Source: a virus. Taken from it: 26,834 nucleotides of DNA. Both the position numbers and the translations under genes were made by a program. Below the pieces are notes generated by a model. That model saw only the letters and a program-made list of their open reading frames with translations. It was not told where the DNA came from and did no database searches. This document shows, in pieces, positions 1 through 7,759 of this stretch. Position 1 is the first letter of the stretch. Each line of letters begins with the position of its first letter. The stretch lies in IMG/VR virus record IMGVR_UViG_3300046727_000708, positions 1 through 26,834 of that record; one strand, 5' to 3'.

Positions 1-1
1 T

Positions 2-1456
2 GTCGACCCCAGCAATGTAAATGAATATGAAATGGGACACCTCCAGAACGTCCGTAAGGGCGCCGAACCTCTGGATAACGGTGAGTGGCCGCTGATGGCC
101 GACATTGTGATCAAGCGGCAGCCGCTCATCCAGAAAGTCGAAGACGAGAAGCTACGCGAGCTTTCTTGCGGCTACGATTACACTCTCGCCCGCGATGGCG
201 ACCGGTTCTTACAGACCGCCATTCGCGGCAATCATGTTGCAGTTGTACCGAAGGGCCGAGCAGGAGCCGAGGCCCGGATAAACGATTCTGCACCGGAACC
301 TGTGTTGCCGGAACCGATCCAGAGAAGCACGCCGGAGGCGACTCCACCGGCAATCAGAAAGGAGAAACTAGTTGTGCCTAAACCAGTGAGCATGTTGAAG
401 CACATACTTGGGCTCGGCCTGAAAGCCTTTGCGGCTGATGCTGATCCCGAGAGTGTGGCTGACGCAGTCGAGGCGGTAACCGACAAGAAACCCGCCGAAG
501 ACAAACTCGCCGATGACCGGAGGGCTGACGACCGTCGAACTGACGACCGTCGTTCCGATGATCGTCGCGCGGATGACAGCCGTAGCGATGACCGGAGGGC
601 AGATGATCGCCGTTCCGATGATCGCAAGGCGGATGACCGGGCCGATGACCGGGCGAACGATAAGGTCACGAACCGGTATGCCGGGAAGAACCCCACCGGC
701 AAGGACAGCGCGACCGACAAGGTGTCTAACCGGTATGCCGGGAAGAATCCCACCGGGAAAGACGCCGCCGCCGACGCCAACGACAGCGCCGACGATAGCG
801 CTGACGCGCAGGCCGATGATTATCGCGCCAGGATGCACGCTGCCCTGGACGAGATGATCGAACGCGCTGCAGCCCGGGGCGGAGGCGGCGAAGAAGAGCC
901 GGCACCTGTGGGAGGCGGCGGCGCACCGGCTCCTGTTGCGGGAGGCGCGCCTGAGACGCCGCTGCCTGCCGAGGATGTGGACCTGGAAGAGCTGGCCAGC
1001 TTACTCCAGGAATACTTCGAGGAAGAAGCGGCCGAGCCGGAACATGAAGGTGGCGGCGAGCCCCTGCCCGAGGGCGAAGGTGAACCCTTGCCCGAAGAAG
1101 AGCCTGCTCCTGCCCGGGCCGCCGACGGAAAGTCCCGTGCTCGCGACGGGTTCATCGAACCGGTGCCGATCAACGCCAGCGCCGCCGGCAACAACGATGA
1201 CGACCTGATGGCCCTGCGACCTTTCGTTGCACGGTCTAACGACGCCGCGCTCAAGCGTGCGTTTAACAGCCGTTTGGCGCGACGTACCCGTTCCGCGGGC
1301 GCGTCCAACGGCAGCTACGCCGGATTCGTCACAGCCTCGCGCACGCGAGCGGCGGATGTCGCCGAACCCGGCAATGGTGCTAGCGACAGAGATCGCAAGC
1401 TCCAGGCAGCCTACGATGCACAGCGGAGCGGAAAACCCCTTCAGGAGGTGAAGTAA
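2..1456 (+). CDS. DUF2213-type prohead protease fused to scaffold-like region (5' partial)
   Basis: The frame is open to the left edge, so the gene begins upstream; the ATG at 32 is internal. The residues around it (NVNEYEMGHLQNVRKG, then LRELSCGYDY and IRGNHVAVVPKGRAG) are the conserved C-terminal part of DUF2213 proteins, which are phage capsid-maturation proteases. About 100 residues after this core comes a long low-complexity region: tandem DDR(R/K)(A/S/T) units, two copies of an NRYAGKNPTGKD motif, an acidic Gly/Pro/Glu stretch, and a basic Arg-rich C-terminus. Such a charged tail suits an internal scaffold that is cleaved during prohead maturation, but that role is inferred. The stop is followed at once by the cement and major capsid genes. 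The catalytic residues probably lie before the window, so activity cannot be judged. Confidence 0.85.
   Translation, partial: VDPSNVNEYEMGHLQNVRKGAEPLDNGEWPLMADIVIKRQPLIQKVEDEKLRELSCGYDYTLARDGDRFLQTAIRGNHVAVVPKGRAGAEARINDSAPEPVLPEPIQRSTPEATPPAIRKEKLVVPKPVSMLKHILGLGLKAFAADADPESVADAVEAVTDKKPAEDKLADDRRADDRRTDDRRSDDRRADDSRSDDRRADDRRSDDRKADDRADDRANDKVTNRYAGKNPTGKDSATDKVSNRYAGKNPTGKDAAADANDSADDSADAQADDYRARMHAALDEMIERAAARGGGGEEEPAPVGGGGAPAPVAGGAPETPLPAEDVDLEELASLLQEYFEEEAAEPEHEGGGEPLPEGEGEPLPEEEPAPARAADGKSRARDGFIEPVPINASAAGNNDDDLMALRPFVARSNDAALKRAFNSRLARRTRSAGASNGSYAGFVTASRTRAADVAEPGNGASDRDRKLQAAYDAQRSGKPLQEVK
512..661 (+). repeat. Tandem DDRR-type codon repeat inside the protease-scaffold gene
   Basis: About ten consecutive 5-codon units of the form Asp-Asp-Arg-(Arg/Lys)-(Ala/Ser/Thr). 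Units differ mostly at wobble positions and in the fifth residue. The result is a zwitterionic, strongly hydrophilic linker, possibly helical. The repeat is in frame and coding, with no spacer structure. Confidence 0.9.
671..763 (+). repeat. Two direct copies of NRYAGKNPTGKD within the scaffold region
   Basis: The 12-residue motif is encoded at 671-706 and again at 728-763, 57 bases apart in start position. The DNA is nearly identical between copies, suggesting a recent in-frame duplication of a 19-residue unit. Function unknown. Confidence 0.85.
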
Positions 1457-1457
1457 C

Positions 1458-2045
1458 ATGGGCGGCTTTACGAGTTTTGGACAAGTTATTCCGGTCACCG
1501 GCCCGAACGTCGGTTTTCCGGGAGCCGTGTCGCGGGTCGGTTCGCCGATCATCGTGGCGCGTCAGAGCGATCCCACCAATCTAACCAATCTGAGCTTCGG
1601 CGAACCCGCGGTTCTGATCGGGGACTCGGCGGGTGGCATGTGGAAATCGGTGGCTGAATACGTCGCTGACGGTGGCGTCGCGGCGGACATCACCTCCAAA
1701 TTCGCGGGCATCGCTGTCCGCGAGGTCAAGACCAACCTGACTTACCCCATCGGCGTACCTGGGGCGAGTCAGAACATCGGCTACTATGCGCCCGGAGAAA
1801 TTGCCGAGGTACTCGAACTCGGCAGCATCACCGTTCACATCGCCCACGGCACCCCGGTGGCCGACGCGCCGGTCTACATTCGGCTCACGGTCAACCCGGC
1901 CATCCCGAATGCCCCGGTGGGCGGTATCGAAGCGGCTGCGGACGGTGGTAACACCGTGCTCATGCCGAACGCGAGGTTCCGCACGGGCTACCTCGACGCA
2001 AACAGCGTGGCGGAAATCACGCTGCTGGCCAGGAACGCGGCCTAA
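1458..2045 (+). CDS. Head decoration / structural cement protein (Gp24-like)
   Basis: A 195-residue protein resembling phage structural cement proteins that bind the outside of the capsid and stabilise it. Family-like stretches are FAGIAVREVK, the GYYAPGEIAEVLELGSITV strand pair, and the C-terminal GYLDANSVAEITLLAR, all in a beta-rich chain without signal peptide or membrane segment. A strong Shine-Dalgarno sequence (aggaggtgaag) ends a few bases before the ATG. The position between protease-scaffold and major capsid genes is the usual place for this protein. I recognise the family by pattern only. Confidence 0.75.
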   Translation: MGGFTSFGQVIPVTGPNVGFPGAVSRVGSPIIVARQSDPTNLTNLSFGEPAVLIGDSAGGMWKSVAEYVADGGVAADITSKFAGIAVREVKTNLTYPIGVPGASQNIGYYAPGEIAEVLELGSITVHIAHGTPVADAPVYIRLTVNPAIPNAPVGGIEAAADGGNTVLMPNARFRTGYLDANSVAEITLLARNAA

Positions 2046-2077
2046 CGGCCTTGAAAGGAAAGGAGAAAACTACAACA

Positions 2078-3169
2078 ATGTTTCGCAACCCCACTCTCGT
2101 CCGCAAGGCCAACAGTGCTGAAACGAGCCGCTATGGCAACGCACGAGCCACCGACCAACAGACCGGTCGTGGCTTCGATGCCGCAGGCGCGTCCGGCCTT
2201 GCTTTCCTCCAGTCCCAATTGGAACTGGTTGACACTGACCTGGTGCGTCCGCTCCAGGCCGTAACCCACCCGCGCGACATCACCGTGGAAGTCGGCGGTG
2301 GATTCCCCGAGTTCATCTCGGCCTTCGCCAGCAACTACGCCAGCACCGGCACCAAGTATTTCGGGATTCAAGGTACCAACAACACCGAGATTCCCGAACT
2401 GCAGGCCGACATCCAGAAGGGCCTCTGGAAAGTGCTGGACTGGGCCGCTGCCATGACGATCACGTACTTCGATCTCAAGCGCTTGGAGACCGCCCAGCGC
2501 ACCGGCATCGCCCCGCCATTCAGCCTCCAGGAGCTCTATGAGGACTCCTGCGAGACCGTCTGGAACAAGGCGCTCGACCTGATCGTCTACAACGGCGTCT
2601 TCGGCATGCCTGGCTTGATCAACAACCCGGCCGTTCCCGAGACCGCGGTGCTGACCAGCCCGACGGGCAAGGTCCGCTGGGCCGACAAAACCCCGGTCGA
2701 CATCCTCAACGACGTGAACTATCTGCTGAACACCTGCATGGCGAACAGCGGATACGACGCCAGCGAGGGCATGCCCGACCGCCTGCTCGTGCCGTATACG
2801 CAGTACGCTCTGCTCACCCAGCCGATGACGCTGGGCGCCGGGCCCGGAATCGGCAGCGGCCTCACTTCCACTCTCGAGTACATCGAGAAGCAGTGCGTCG
2901 CGGCCCACCACGGCGTGCCCTTCAAGATCAACTTCCTGCCCAACGACTGGATCTCCAGCAAGGGATCCGGGTCGCCCGCCACCGACCGCTGCGTGGCGTA
3001 CAAGAACAGCAAGAAGAACCTGTACCTGAAGGTCCCGCAACCCATGACCAAGGGCATGATCGTGCCCACCATGCAGCGCGGCGGCGCCTACGAGACAGCC
3101 TTCGTCGGATGCTTCAGCCAGGTTATCTTCAAACGCACCACCACGATGTGCTACGGCGACGGCATTTAG
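2078..3169 (+). CDS. Major capsid protein (DUF2184 family)
   Basis: A 363-residue protein forming the icosahedral shell. Diagnostic stretches of DUF2184 capsid proteins are present: EVGGGFPEFISAFASNY near the N-terminus, NNTEIPELQADI, the WKVLDWAAAMTITYFDLKR helix, YNGVFGMPGLINNP in the middle, and a C-terminal half with an RGGAYETAFVGCFSQVIFKR-type segment. I chose the ATG at 2078 because an AAAGGAAAGGAG ribosome site lies just upstream; an in-frame TTG at 2051 overlaps that site and is unlikely. It is followed by a 61-base gap with a nested hairpin. No truncation is seen. Confidence 0.9.
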   Translation: MFRNPTLVRKANSAETSRYGNARATDQQTGRGFDAAGASGLAFLQSQLELVDTDLVRPLQAVTHPRDITVEVGGGFPEFISAFASNYASTGTKYFGIQGTNNTEIPELQADIQKGLWKVLDWAAAMTITYFDLKRLETAQRTGIAPPFSLQELYEDSCETVWNKALDLIVYNGVFGMPGLINNPAVPETAVLTSPTGKVRWADKTPVDILNDVNYLLNTCMANSGYDASEGMPDRLLVPYTQYALLTQPMTLGAGPGIGSGLTSTLEYIEKQCVAAHHGVPFKINFLPNDWISSKGSGSPATDRCVAYKNSKKNLYLKVPQPMTKGMIVPTMQRGGAYETAFVGCFSQVIFKRTTTMCYGDGI

Positions 3170-3183
3170 CCCTCGCATTGCAA

Positions 3184-3223
3184 AACGACGCAACGTTACG
3201 TTAGTCTCAGTAACGAGGTCGTT
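3184..3223 (+). promoter_or_regulatory. Nested hairpin after the major capsid gene, covering the next ribosome site
   Basis: AACGAC (3184-3189) pairs with GTCGTT (3218-3223), and CGTTAC (3194-3199) pairs with GTAACG (3210-3215). This leaves a 10-base loop and a small GCAA/AG internal loop: 12 perfect pairs in 40 bases. No U-run follows, so it is not a standard terminator. The only Shine-Dalgarno-like sequence for the gene at 3231 (gaggtc, 3215-3220) lies in its 3' strand. It may dampen translation of that gene or protect the capsid mRNA 3' end; both roles are inferred. Confidence 0.5.
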
Positions 3224-3230
3224 CAAACAA

Positions 3231-3479
3231 ATGGTGATCATCGTAACAAAAGCAAAGGCGTTCTCGCAGTCCGGCGTCAGTGGTGAGGTGAAGACCGTTG
3301 CACCCAGCGCTACGCCGGTAACTGTCCCCGATTGGGTGCGCGACACCGCGACATTCAAACTCGGGGCACAGGACGGAAGCTGCGTGGAAGTCCAGATCCA
3401 ACCGCCTGCGGCCGAATCCGCCGACGCCCCGATCCCGGCCGCACCGTCGGCCATGCGTAAGCGTCGCAAAATCGCATAA
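3231..3479 (+). CDS. Small conserved-position hypothetical protein after the capsid gene
   Basis: An 82-residue protein of unknown function. It starts with a hydrophobic strand (MVIIVTKAKAF), has a beta-like middle (DTATFKLG, CVEVQIQP), then a Pro/Ala-rich stretch and a very basic end (MRKRRKIA). No membrane segment is apparent. It sits between capsid and DUF4054 connector genes, where many related phages encode a short head protein, so a minor capsid or completion role is possible but unproven. Its ribosome site is inside the hairpin described at 3184-3223. Confidence 0.65.
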   Translation: MVIIVTKAKAFSQSGVSGEVKTVAPSATPVTVPDWVRDTATFKLGAQDGSCVEVQIQPPAAESADAPIPAAPSAMRKRRKIA

Positions 3480-3486
3480 CAAACCT

Positions 3487-4221
3487 ATGATTCCCAACTA
3501 CAACTTGCTGCTCGCTAATGCCTGGGGAGGGTGGCCCGACATGATCGGTCCATCCATCATGGGCGCGTCTGGAATTGTACTTGGGACCAACCCGCCGTAT
3601 TCGCTGGCGGACTTCCTCAGCTTCTATCCGAAGTTTGGAGGTCCGCCAGTCACGGTCCCGGCCACTCTTGTGGACGGATCGCCAATCATAAACCTACCCG
3701 ACGGCTCGCCTCCGATCAATGAGTACGATCCGCCATTGACCGTGGGGCAACTGATCCTTGGGCACGGTATCCCCTTTCGAAGCGTGGTCGTATCTCTCGA
3801 CGCGCCGCTCCAGTTCACGATCTCCGAGAATGCCGTCTACGACGGCGACGTGCAGCTCTACTTCTACGCCAACGCTCTCCTGCCGCTGGGCGTGATCATG
3901 GTCTACATCGCGCTAGCCTCGGCCTCGCTCGTCTATACCCGCTGGCAGGAAGCCTGGCCCGTGGCTATGAGCCTTTATGTGGCCCACTTCTGCACGCTCT
4001 GGCTGCGCTCCGATGGCCAGCAAGCGTGTCAGGCCGGCTCTGCGGCGGCCTCCGGCCTGGCGCAAGGGATTACCGTCTCCCGGACCGCAGGACCGGTCAC
4101 CAAGGGCTCGCAACCGACCCCTGGGCTGGAAGCCTGGGCTTCGTGGAACGAGACGACTTATGGTCAGCAGTTTGTCACGATGGCCAAGGTTGTCGGCGCC
4201 GGACCGCTGTTGATTTGGTAG
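3487..4221 (+). CDS. DUF4054-type head-tail connector protein with internal insertion
   Basis: A 244-residue protein. An N-terminal segment (LADFLSFYPKFG, near residue 42) and a C-terminal half (IALASASLVYTRWQEAW, then VAHFCTLWLRSDG and TTYGQQFVTMAKV) match the DUF4054 pattern, a small helical phage connector family placed at the portal-neck junction. Usual members are much shorter. The extra length is a beta-rich, Pro/Gly-rich stretch at about residues 53-125 inserted between the two family halves. The gene begins 8 bases after the preceding stop and ends 6 bases before the next start, indicating one operon. Confidence 0.7.
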   Translation: MIPNYNLLLANAWGGWPDMIGPSIMGASGIVLGTNPPYSLADFLSFYPKFGGPPVTVPATLVDGSPIINLPDGSPPINEYDPPLTVGQLILGHGIPFRSVVVSLDAPLQFTISENAVYDGDVQLYFYANALLPLGVIMVYIALASASLVYTRWQEAWPVAMSLYVAHFCTLWLRSDGQQACQAGSAAASGLAQGITVSRTAGPVTKGSQPTPGLEAWASWNETTYGQQFVTMAKVVGAGPLLIW

Positions 4222-4227
4222 CGGATT

Positions 4228-4824
4228 ATGCCCGCACCTCCCGCAATCGTCGTCGCCAAAGGCCCAGGGTTAAAAGACCTCGCCAGGGATATTGAGCGGA
4301 TCCGCAAGAGCGAGGTGTTAATAGGCATCCCTGAATCCGGAAACGTCCGCGTGAGCAAGGCCGAAGCCATCAAGCGTTTGGTCGCCTTGGCCGCCCGCAA
4401 GCCCGGCGGGCGTCAGAAAGGCATCACCCCGGCGCAGATCAAAAAAGATTTGCGGTTGCGCAATTCAGGGTCGGAGATGAACAACGCGAGCTTGCTGCGG
4501 ATGCACGCAACGGGAAGTCCGCTGCGCGGATTACCGCCGCGGCCTGTGCTGGGGCCATCCATCGAGCGCAATCTGGAGCAGATCACGACCCATCTGGATG
4601 TTGCGATGGGACATCTGTTGAGCAACGAGCCTATCGCAGCGGAACGGGAGCTGCATCGCATCGGCGACATTGCTGCCAGCGCCGCCAGGGAGTACGTCAT
4701 GGAGGGCACGAACTTAGCGCCGAACGCGCCCTCCGTCATCGAGCGGAAGCACAGCAACACACCGTTGATCGAAACCGGATCAATGGTCTCAGCGATCACC
4801 CATGTCGTCCGGGTTGGAGACTGA
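4228..4824 (+). CDS. Putative head-tail joining / tail-completion protein
   Basis: A 198-residue soluble alpha/beta protein. It opens with a segment like those of HK97 gp10-type neck proteins (DIERIRKSEVLIGIPES), contains NASLLRMHATGSPLRGLPPR followed by PVLGPSIERN, and ends with the joining-protein signature of a threonine-glycine turn (NTPLIETGSMVSAITHVV). These proteins sit in the neck and close the tail-side connection. Gene order between DUF4054 and a stopper-like gene supports this. The exact family is uncertain; Mu-type virion morphogenesis proteins are the alternative. Confidence 0.6.
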   Translation: MPAPPAIVVAKGPGLKDLARDIERIRKSEVLIGIPESGNVRVSKAEAIKRLVALAARKPGGRQKGITPAQIKKDLRLRNSGSEMNNASLLRMHATGSPLRGLPPRPVLGPSIERNLEQITTHLDVAMGHLLSNEPIAAERELHRIGDIAASAAREYVMEGTNLAPNAPSVIERKHSNTPLIETGSMVSAITHVVRVGD

Positions 4825-4826
4825 CA

Positions 4827-4943
4827 ATGAAACCAGCAATATCGATGTCGGAGCGCCTGCGCCAGATGCGCGAGGCCAACGCCAAAGGAAAAAGTGAAGG
4901 CGCCGAAGCGCAAGAAGGTCCGCTAACATGCCGTTCAATCTAG
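4827..4943 (+). CDS. Possible 38-residue ORF overlapping the next gene
   Basis: ATG at 4827 follows the previous stop by two bases, with a GGAG eight bases upstream. It encodes MKPAISMSERLRQMREAN... and runs past the next start at 4928. A second frame (ATG 4802 to TGA 4897, 31 codons) is also open, and the +1 frame ends in a basic KAPKRKKVR run stopping at 4926. I cannot tell which frame, if any, is translated. Confidence 0.3.
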   Translation: MKPAISMSERLRQMREANAKGKSEGAEAQEGPLTCRSI

Positions 4944-5290
4944 GCGACGTCACGCAGGACCCGGAGATGGCCAGGTGCTTCACGATCAAGCGCACCACCG
5001 GCATCTTCGCTGCCGGGGGATGGGAGAAGCGCGCCGAGACAGAGATCAACGCCTTCGGCGTGGTCGCTATCGCCGACGATGAGGCGCTGTCGCAAGTGCC
5101 TGAAGGCGACCGGGTGACGGGCTCCCTGCAGATCCTGACTGACCAGCCGATCTACGAAACCCTCATACAGAACTCCGGAATTAGCGACAAGGTGTTCTGG
5201 CACGGTAATATGTACCGCGTGATCAGCTGTCAGCCCTGGGGGGATTTCGGGTTTTGGAGCGTGATCGCCGCCAGGATGACCGGCGGCTAA
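4928..5290 (+). CDS. Putative head-closure (stopper-like) neck protein
   Basis: A 120-residue protein. The opening MPFNLGDVTQDPEMARCFTI, the RTTGIFAAGGW turn, the central VPEGDRVTGSLQILTDQPIY and the ending DKVFWHGNMYRVISCQPWGD are typical of small beta-barrel phage neck proteins encoded between the tail-completion and tail-terminator genes. In that position the product usually plugs the connector after DNA packaging. No membrane segment or signal peptide is seen. The assignment rests on overall pattern and position, so the precise role stays tentative. Confidence 0.55.
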   Translation: MPFNLGDVTQDPEMARCFTIKRTTGIFAAGGWEKRAETEINAFGVVAIADDEALSQVPEGDRVTGSLQILTDQPIYETLIQNSGISDKVFWHGNMYRVISCQPWGDFGFWSVIAARMTGG

Positions 5291-5318
5291 CAAGTTCGTG
5301 CAAAGGAGGTGGTAGAGA

Positions 5319-5573
5319 GTGAAGCCAGGCGATACGGTGATTTACACGGATGAGATCCGGAACGACCATCAGGCGCTCGTGACCGCAGTATGGGGTCCCG
5401 ACTGCATCAACGTGGTGTTCGCGTCCCCGGATGAGTCCAAGACCGATTCCTATGGCCGTCAGATCGAGCGCAGTACCTCGGTCGCGCGGTACTCGGAGTC
5501 GAACAACTACGGTCGGTGCTTCCGCGAAGTTGGAGTGGAAGCGACGTTCGTACATCACCCGATGGCCAAGTAA
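5319..5573 (+). CDS. Small conserved phage protein of unknown function (GTG start)
   Basis: An 84-residue protein beginning with GTG, chosen because a near-perfect aaaggaggtgg ribosome site ends seven bases before it. The compact beta-like sequence (MKPGDTVIYTDEIRNDHQAL, then VTAVWGPDCINVVFASPDE and DSYGRQIERSTSV) resembles short hypothetical proteins common in phage structural operons. The opening looks like a small SH3-like barrel, which is inference. No catalytic motif is evident. It is followed by an 82-base gap containing a long imperfect hairpin. Confidence 0.7.
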   Translation: MKPGDTVIYTDEIRNDHQALVTAVWGPDCINVVFASPDESKTDSYGRQIERSTSVARYSESNNYGRCFREVGVEATFVHHPMAK

Positions 5574-5579
5574 TTGGCC

Positions 5580-5621
5580 GATGCTCGTGGGTACCGATGA
5601 GGCGCCACAAACACGGGCATC
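5580..5621 (+). promoter_or_regulatory. Ten-pair stem in the gap before the tail-terminator gene
   Basis: GATGCTCGTG (5580-5589) pairs with CACGGGCATC (5612-5621), ten consecutive pairs with one G-U wobble, around a 22-base loop that contains GGTACC and GGCGCC palindromes. No U-run follows. The gap is otherwise empty and the next gene has only a weak ribosome site, so a role in RNA stability or start control is possible. Confidence 0.35.
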
Positions 5622-5655
5622 TTCGTAGACATTCTCACCACTTCTAAGAACCAAC

Positions 5656-6402
5656 ATGCGGACATTTACCTTCGCTAATGGCCAACAACTCGTTTCGTCT
5701 GCGTTCACGCCTGACGAGTTCCATGTGCTGGTGCAGAGCATCGTGGCGCAGGTCCTGGGCTACGACCCGACGCAGCCGGATACCGATGAGGCCGACAAGG
5801 CTTTCTGCAAGGTCAGGGTAGGCTGGCAACCGGAAGGGCAGCCTGCCTGGAAGATCTGTCAGGATGTCTGCATCTTACGCGCGACGCTCGAAAACGAGCC
5901 GTTCGCCAAGACGCGCGACGAACTCTACGAAGACATGGGCGCGCCGACGACGTTCGGTCGCCACATGGGATACACGCAGGTCTGGCGCCTGTACCTGGTC
6001 TTTTATGGGCCTAACAGTGACGCCAACGGGCGGTTAGTTCTGTCGTCCATGGTGCTCGACTGGGTGCGTGAACTGTTTGGCGCCCGGCACATTTACGTCG
6101 TGCCTGACTGGGAGCCGCCATCGCACGCGCCGGAACTGTTCCAGGGCCAATGGTGGCAGCGTACCGACCTGGAGATCAGATTCAACGAGTTGGCGGAAGA
6201 ATCCCTCGTGATCCCGATAGCGGAGGGAGTAGACGTTACCGTAATCAAGGAAGACGGGCTATTAGGCCGAGGCCCGACTGCGCTCGCCGAGTTACGACGA
6301 GTGGCGGAGGCCGGCCCCGTCCCCATCCCGGGCGATAAGACGATGGACGATGTCATAAACATGGATGACGTGACCGACATGGACACGCTTGAGGAGGTTT
6401 AG
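5656..6402 (+). CDS. Neck / tail terminator protein (gp12-like, LIC_12616 family)
   Basis: A 248-residue protein. The core matches the phage neck-terminator family: YTQVWRLYLVFYGPNS (residues 106-121), a following SSMVLDWVREL helix, and the highly typical PELFQGQWWQRTDLEIRFNE (159-178). These proteins cap the head-proximal end of the tail tube and sheath and join the tail to the neck. The last 50 residues are an acidic tail (DDVINMDDVTDMDTLEEV) with repeated MDDV-like units. Only a weak ribosome site precedes the ATG, after a structured gap. Confidence 0.8.
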   Translation: MRTFTFANGQQLVSSAFTPDEFHVLVQSIVAQVLGYDPTQPDTDEADKAFCKVRVGWQPEGQPAWKICQDVCILRATLENEPFAKTRDELYEDMGAPTTFGRHMGYTQVWRLYLVFYGPNSDANGRLVLSSMVLDWVRELFGARHIYVVPDWEPPSHAPELFQGQWWQRTDLEIRFNELAEESLVIPIAEGVDVTVIKEDGLLGRGPTALAELRRVAEAGPVPIPGDKTMDDVINMDDVTDMDTLEEV

Positions 6403-6403
6403 T

Positions 6404-7759
6404 TTGCGACTAATAGCATTGTTTCTTCTGTGTGGGCTCGCCTATGCGCAGCCGCCGGCGCCGATTCCGACCGGGCTATCCGGTCCGAATTATCAGGTGG
6501 CGGTGAATGACTGGCTTGCATGGTTGAACGCAGGCAAAGCGCCGACCGCAAGTCCGAACTTTACAGGTACGGTTGATGCCCACAGCGCGACCTGGGTTCC
6601 GCCTACCGCCACCTTTGCTTCACCGCCGACGACCGTGACGGGCGCGGTATTCATCTTTATTGACGCGTCTGCGGCTGGCACATGCACAGGAGGCGGGTCC
6701 TCCCATGTTACCTGCCGATGGAACGGATCGGTATGGGAAGCGACGAATCCGACGCCTGGAACGATAGCGAGCACCACATCGACCCTGAGAGGCAATGGTT
6801 CAGGCGGAGCCGTTCCGGTAACCGGCACAGGCACGGACTGCGTCCGGGTAGACGGAACGAGTACGACCTGTGGGGCTGCCGGTGCACTTCCTTGGGCTGT
6901 CGGCTACAGCACTGCATCCTTCTCCAGCTCACCGACAAACGCGATTATTAACTTCGACTCCAATGAGACAGGGAGTTCGACTTCGATCCACTCAACGACC
7001 TCGAACACGTCTAAATACTTTGCCCCCGTAACCGCTCTGTACCACGCCAGATGTCAGTTGGCCTTCTCAGCTGGCGGCGGGACCAGCCTATGGGGCGGGG
7101 TGATGGTAATGAACGGAACTCTTGGAGTCAGCACCCTCATTAATGATTTCGCTATCAACATCAGCAGCAACACAGAATACGAATTATCGTGGGTGGGAAG
7201 GATGGCTGCGGGTGACTACCTGGAGTGTTACCCGTTGACAATCGGCACCAACAACACACTCCGCAACGGTCAGTACGGGACCAGATTCGCACTGGTGCAA
7301 CAGGCCGTTGGTGGCGGCGGCGGCGGAGGTGGGTCTGCTTCCAATATCGGCACCGGCGGAAGCCAAGTCTTCAACACTCCAACCTGCGCCTCTGGGACGG
7401 TCAGCTACACGGCCTTAAGCGCTGCATCTTCTAACCAGGAGATTACGGTGCTGACAGGCGTTCCTGGGAATGTTCGGTGGGACCAGGTCGTGGTATCCGA
7501 GACCGTTCAGTTCGCCGGCACGACTGGCCTGGGCGTGTCGATGGGAAGGCCTGGAGTGAACAACTCAGAGATGACCGGCGCCCCGGTGGCGCTGATGGTA
7601 TCGAGCGGAGACACGAACTTCTGGAGTGCTCACCCAAGCCCGCCTCAGTTGACATCCACCTACACGGTCGTTCTCAACTTCACGGTCACCTCGGGCAACG
7701 TCAATGCCGCCTCGGCGGGCTCACTCACTTGGGAGGCCTGTGGATATGCGGCTCGTTAG
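6404..7759 (+). CDS. Fibre-like protein with signal peptide and C1q-like region
   Basis: A 451-residue protein. I chose the TTG at 6404 because GAGGAGGT ends five bases before it; this gives a clean 15-residue signal peptide (MRLIALFLLCGLAYA, then Gln). Residues 50-55 (SPNFTG in KAPTASPNFTGTV) are the segment repeated in many phage tail fibres. A Cys-containing CRWNGSVWE stretch follows near 104. Next is a jelly-roll-like region (about 160-300) ending GDYLECYPLTIG...TRFALVQQ, similar to C1q/TNF-fold receptor-binding heads, then a nine-Gly linker near 303-311 and a second beta-sandwich-like domain. It probably contacts the host surface. A signal peptide on a virion protein is odd. The gene overlaps the next by 14 bases. 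Confidence 0.65.
   Translation: MRLIALFLLCGLAYAQPPAPIPTGLSGPNYQVAVNDWLAWLNAGKAPTASPNFTGTVDAHSATWVPPTATFASPPTTVTGAVFIFIDASAAGTCTGGGSSHVTCRWNGSVWEATNPTPGTIASTTSTLRGNGSGGAVPVTGTGTDCVRVDGTSTTCGAAGALPWAVGYSTASFSSSPTNAIINFDSNETGSSTSIHSTTSNTSKYFAPVTALYHARCQLAFSAGGGTSLWGGVMVMNGTLGVSTLINDFAINISSNTEYELSWVGRMAAGDYLECYPLTIGTNNTLRNGQYGTRFALVQQAVGGGGGGGGSASNIGTGGSQVFNTPTCASGTVSYTALSAASSNQEITVLTGVPGNVRWDQVVVSETVQFAGTTGLGVSMGRPGVNNSEMTGAPVALMVSSGDTNFWSAHPSPPQLTSTYTVVLNFTVTSGNVNAASAGSLTWEACGYAAR

Noticed and set aside
512-763. CRISPR-like array
   Set aside because: The units are in-frame 15-base codon repeats without spacers and encode a charged linker.
2042-3469. Long minus-strand open frame (475 codons) opposite the capsid gene
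   Set aside because: It mirrors the strongly coding capsid gene and its downstream neighbour in GC-rich DNA, has low-complexity composition and no ribosome site, and the whole operon runs on the + strand.
6389-6404. Start at TTG 6389 for the first fibre-like gene
   Set aside because: It would place GAGGAGGT inside the coding sequence; TTG 6404 has that site at proper spacing and yields a clean signal peptide.
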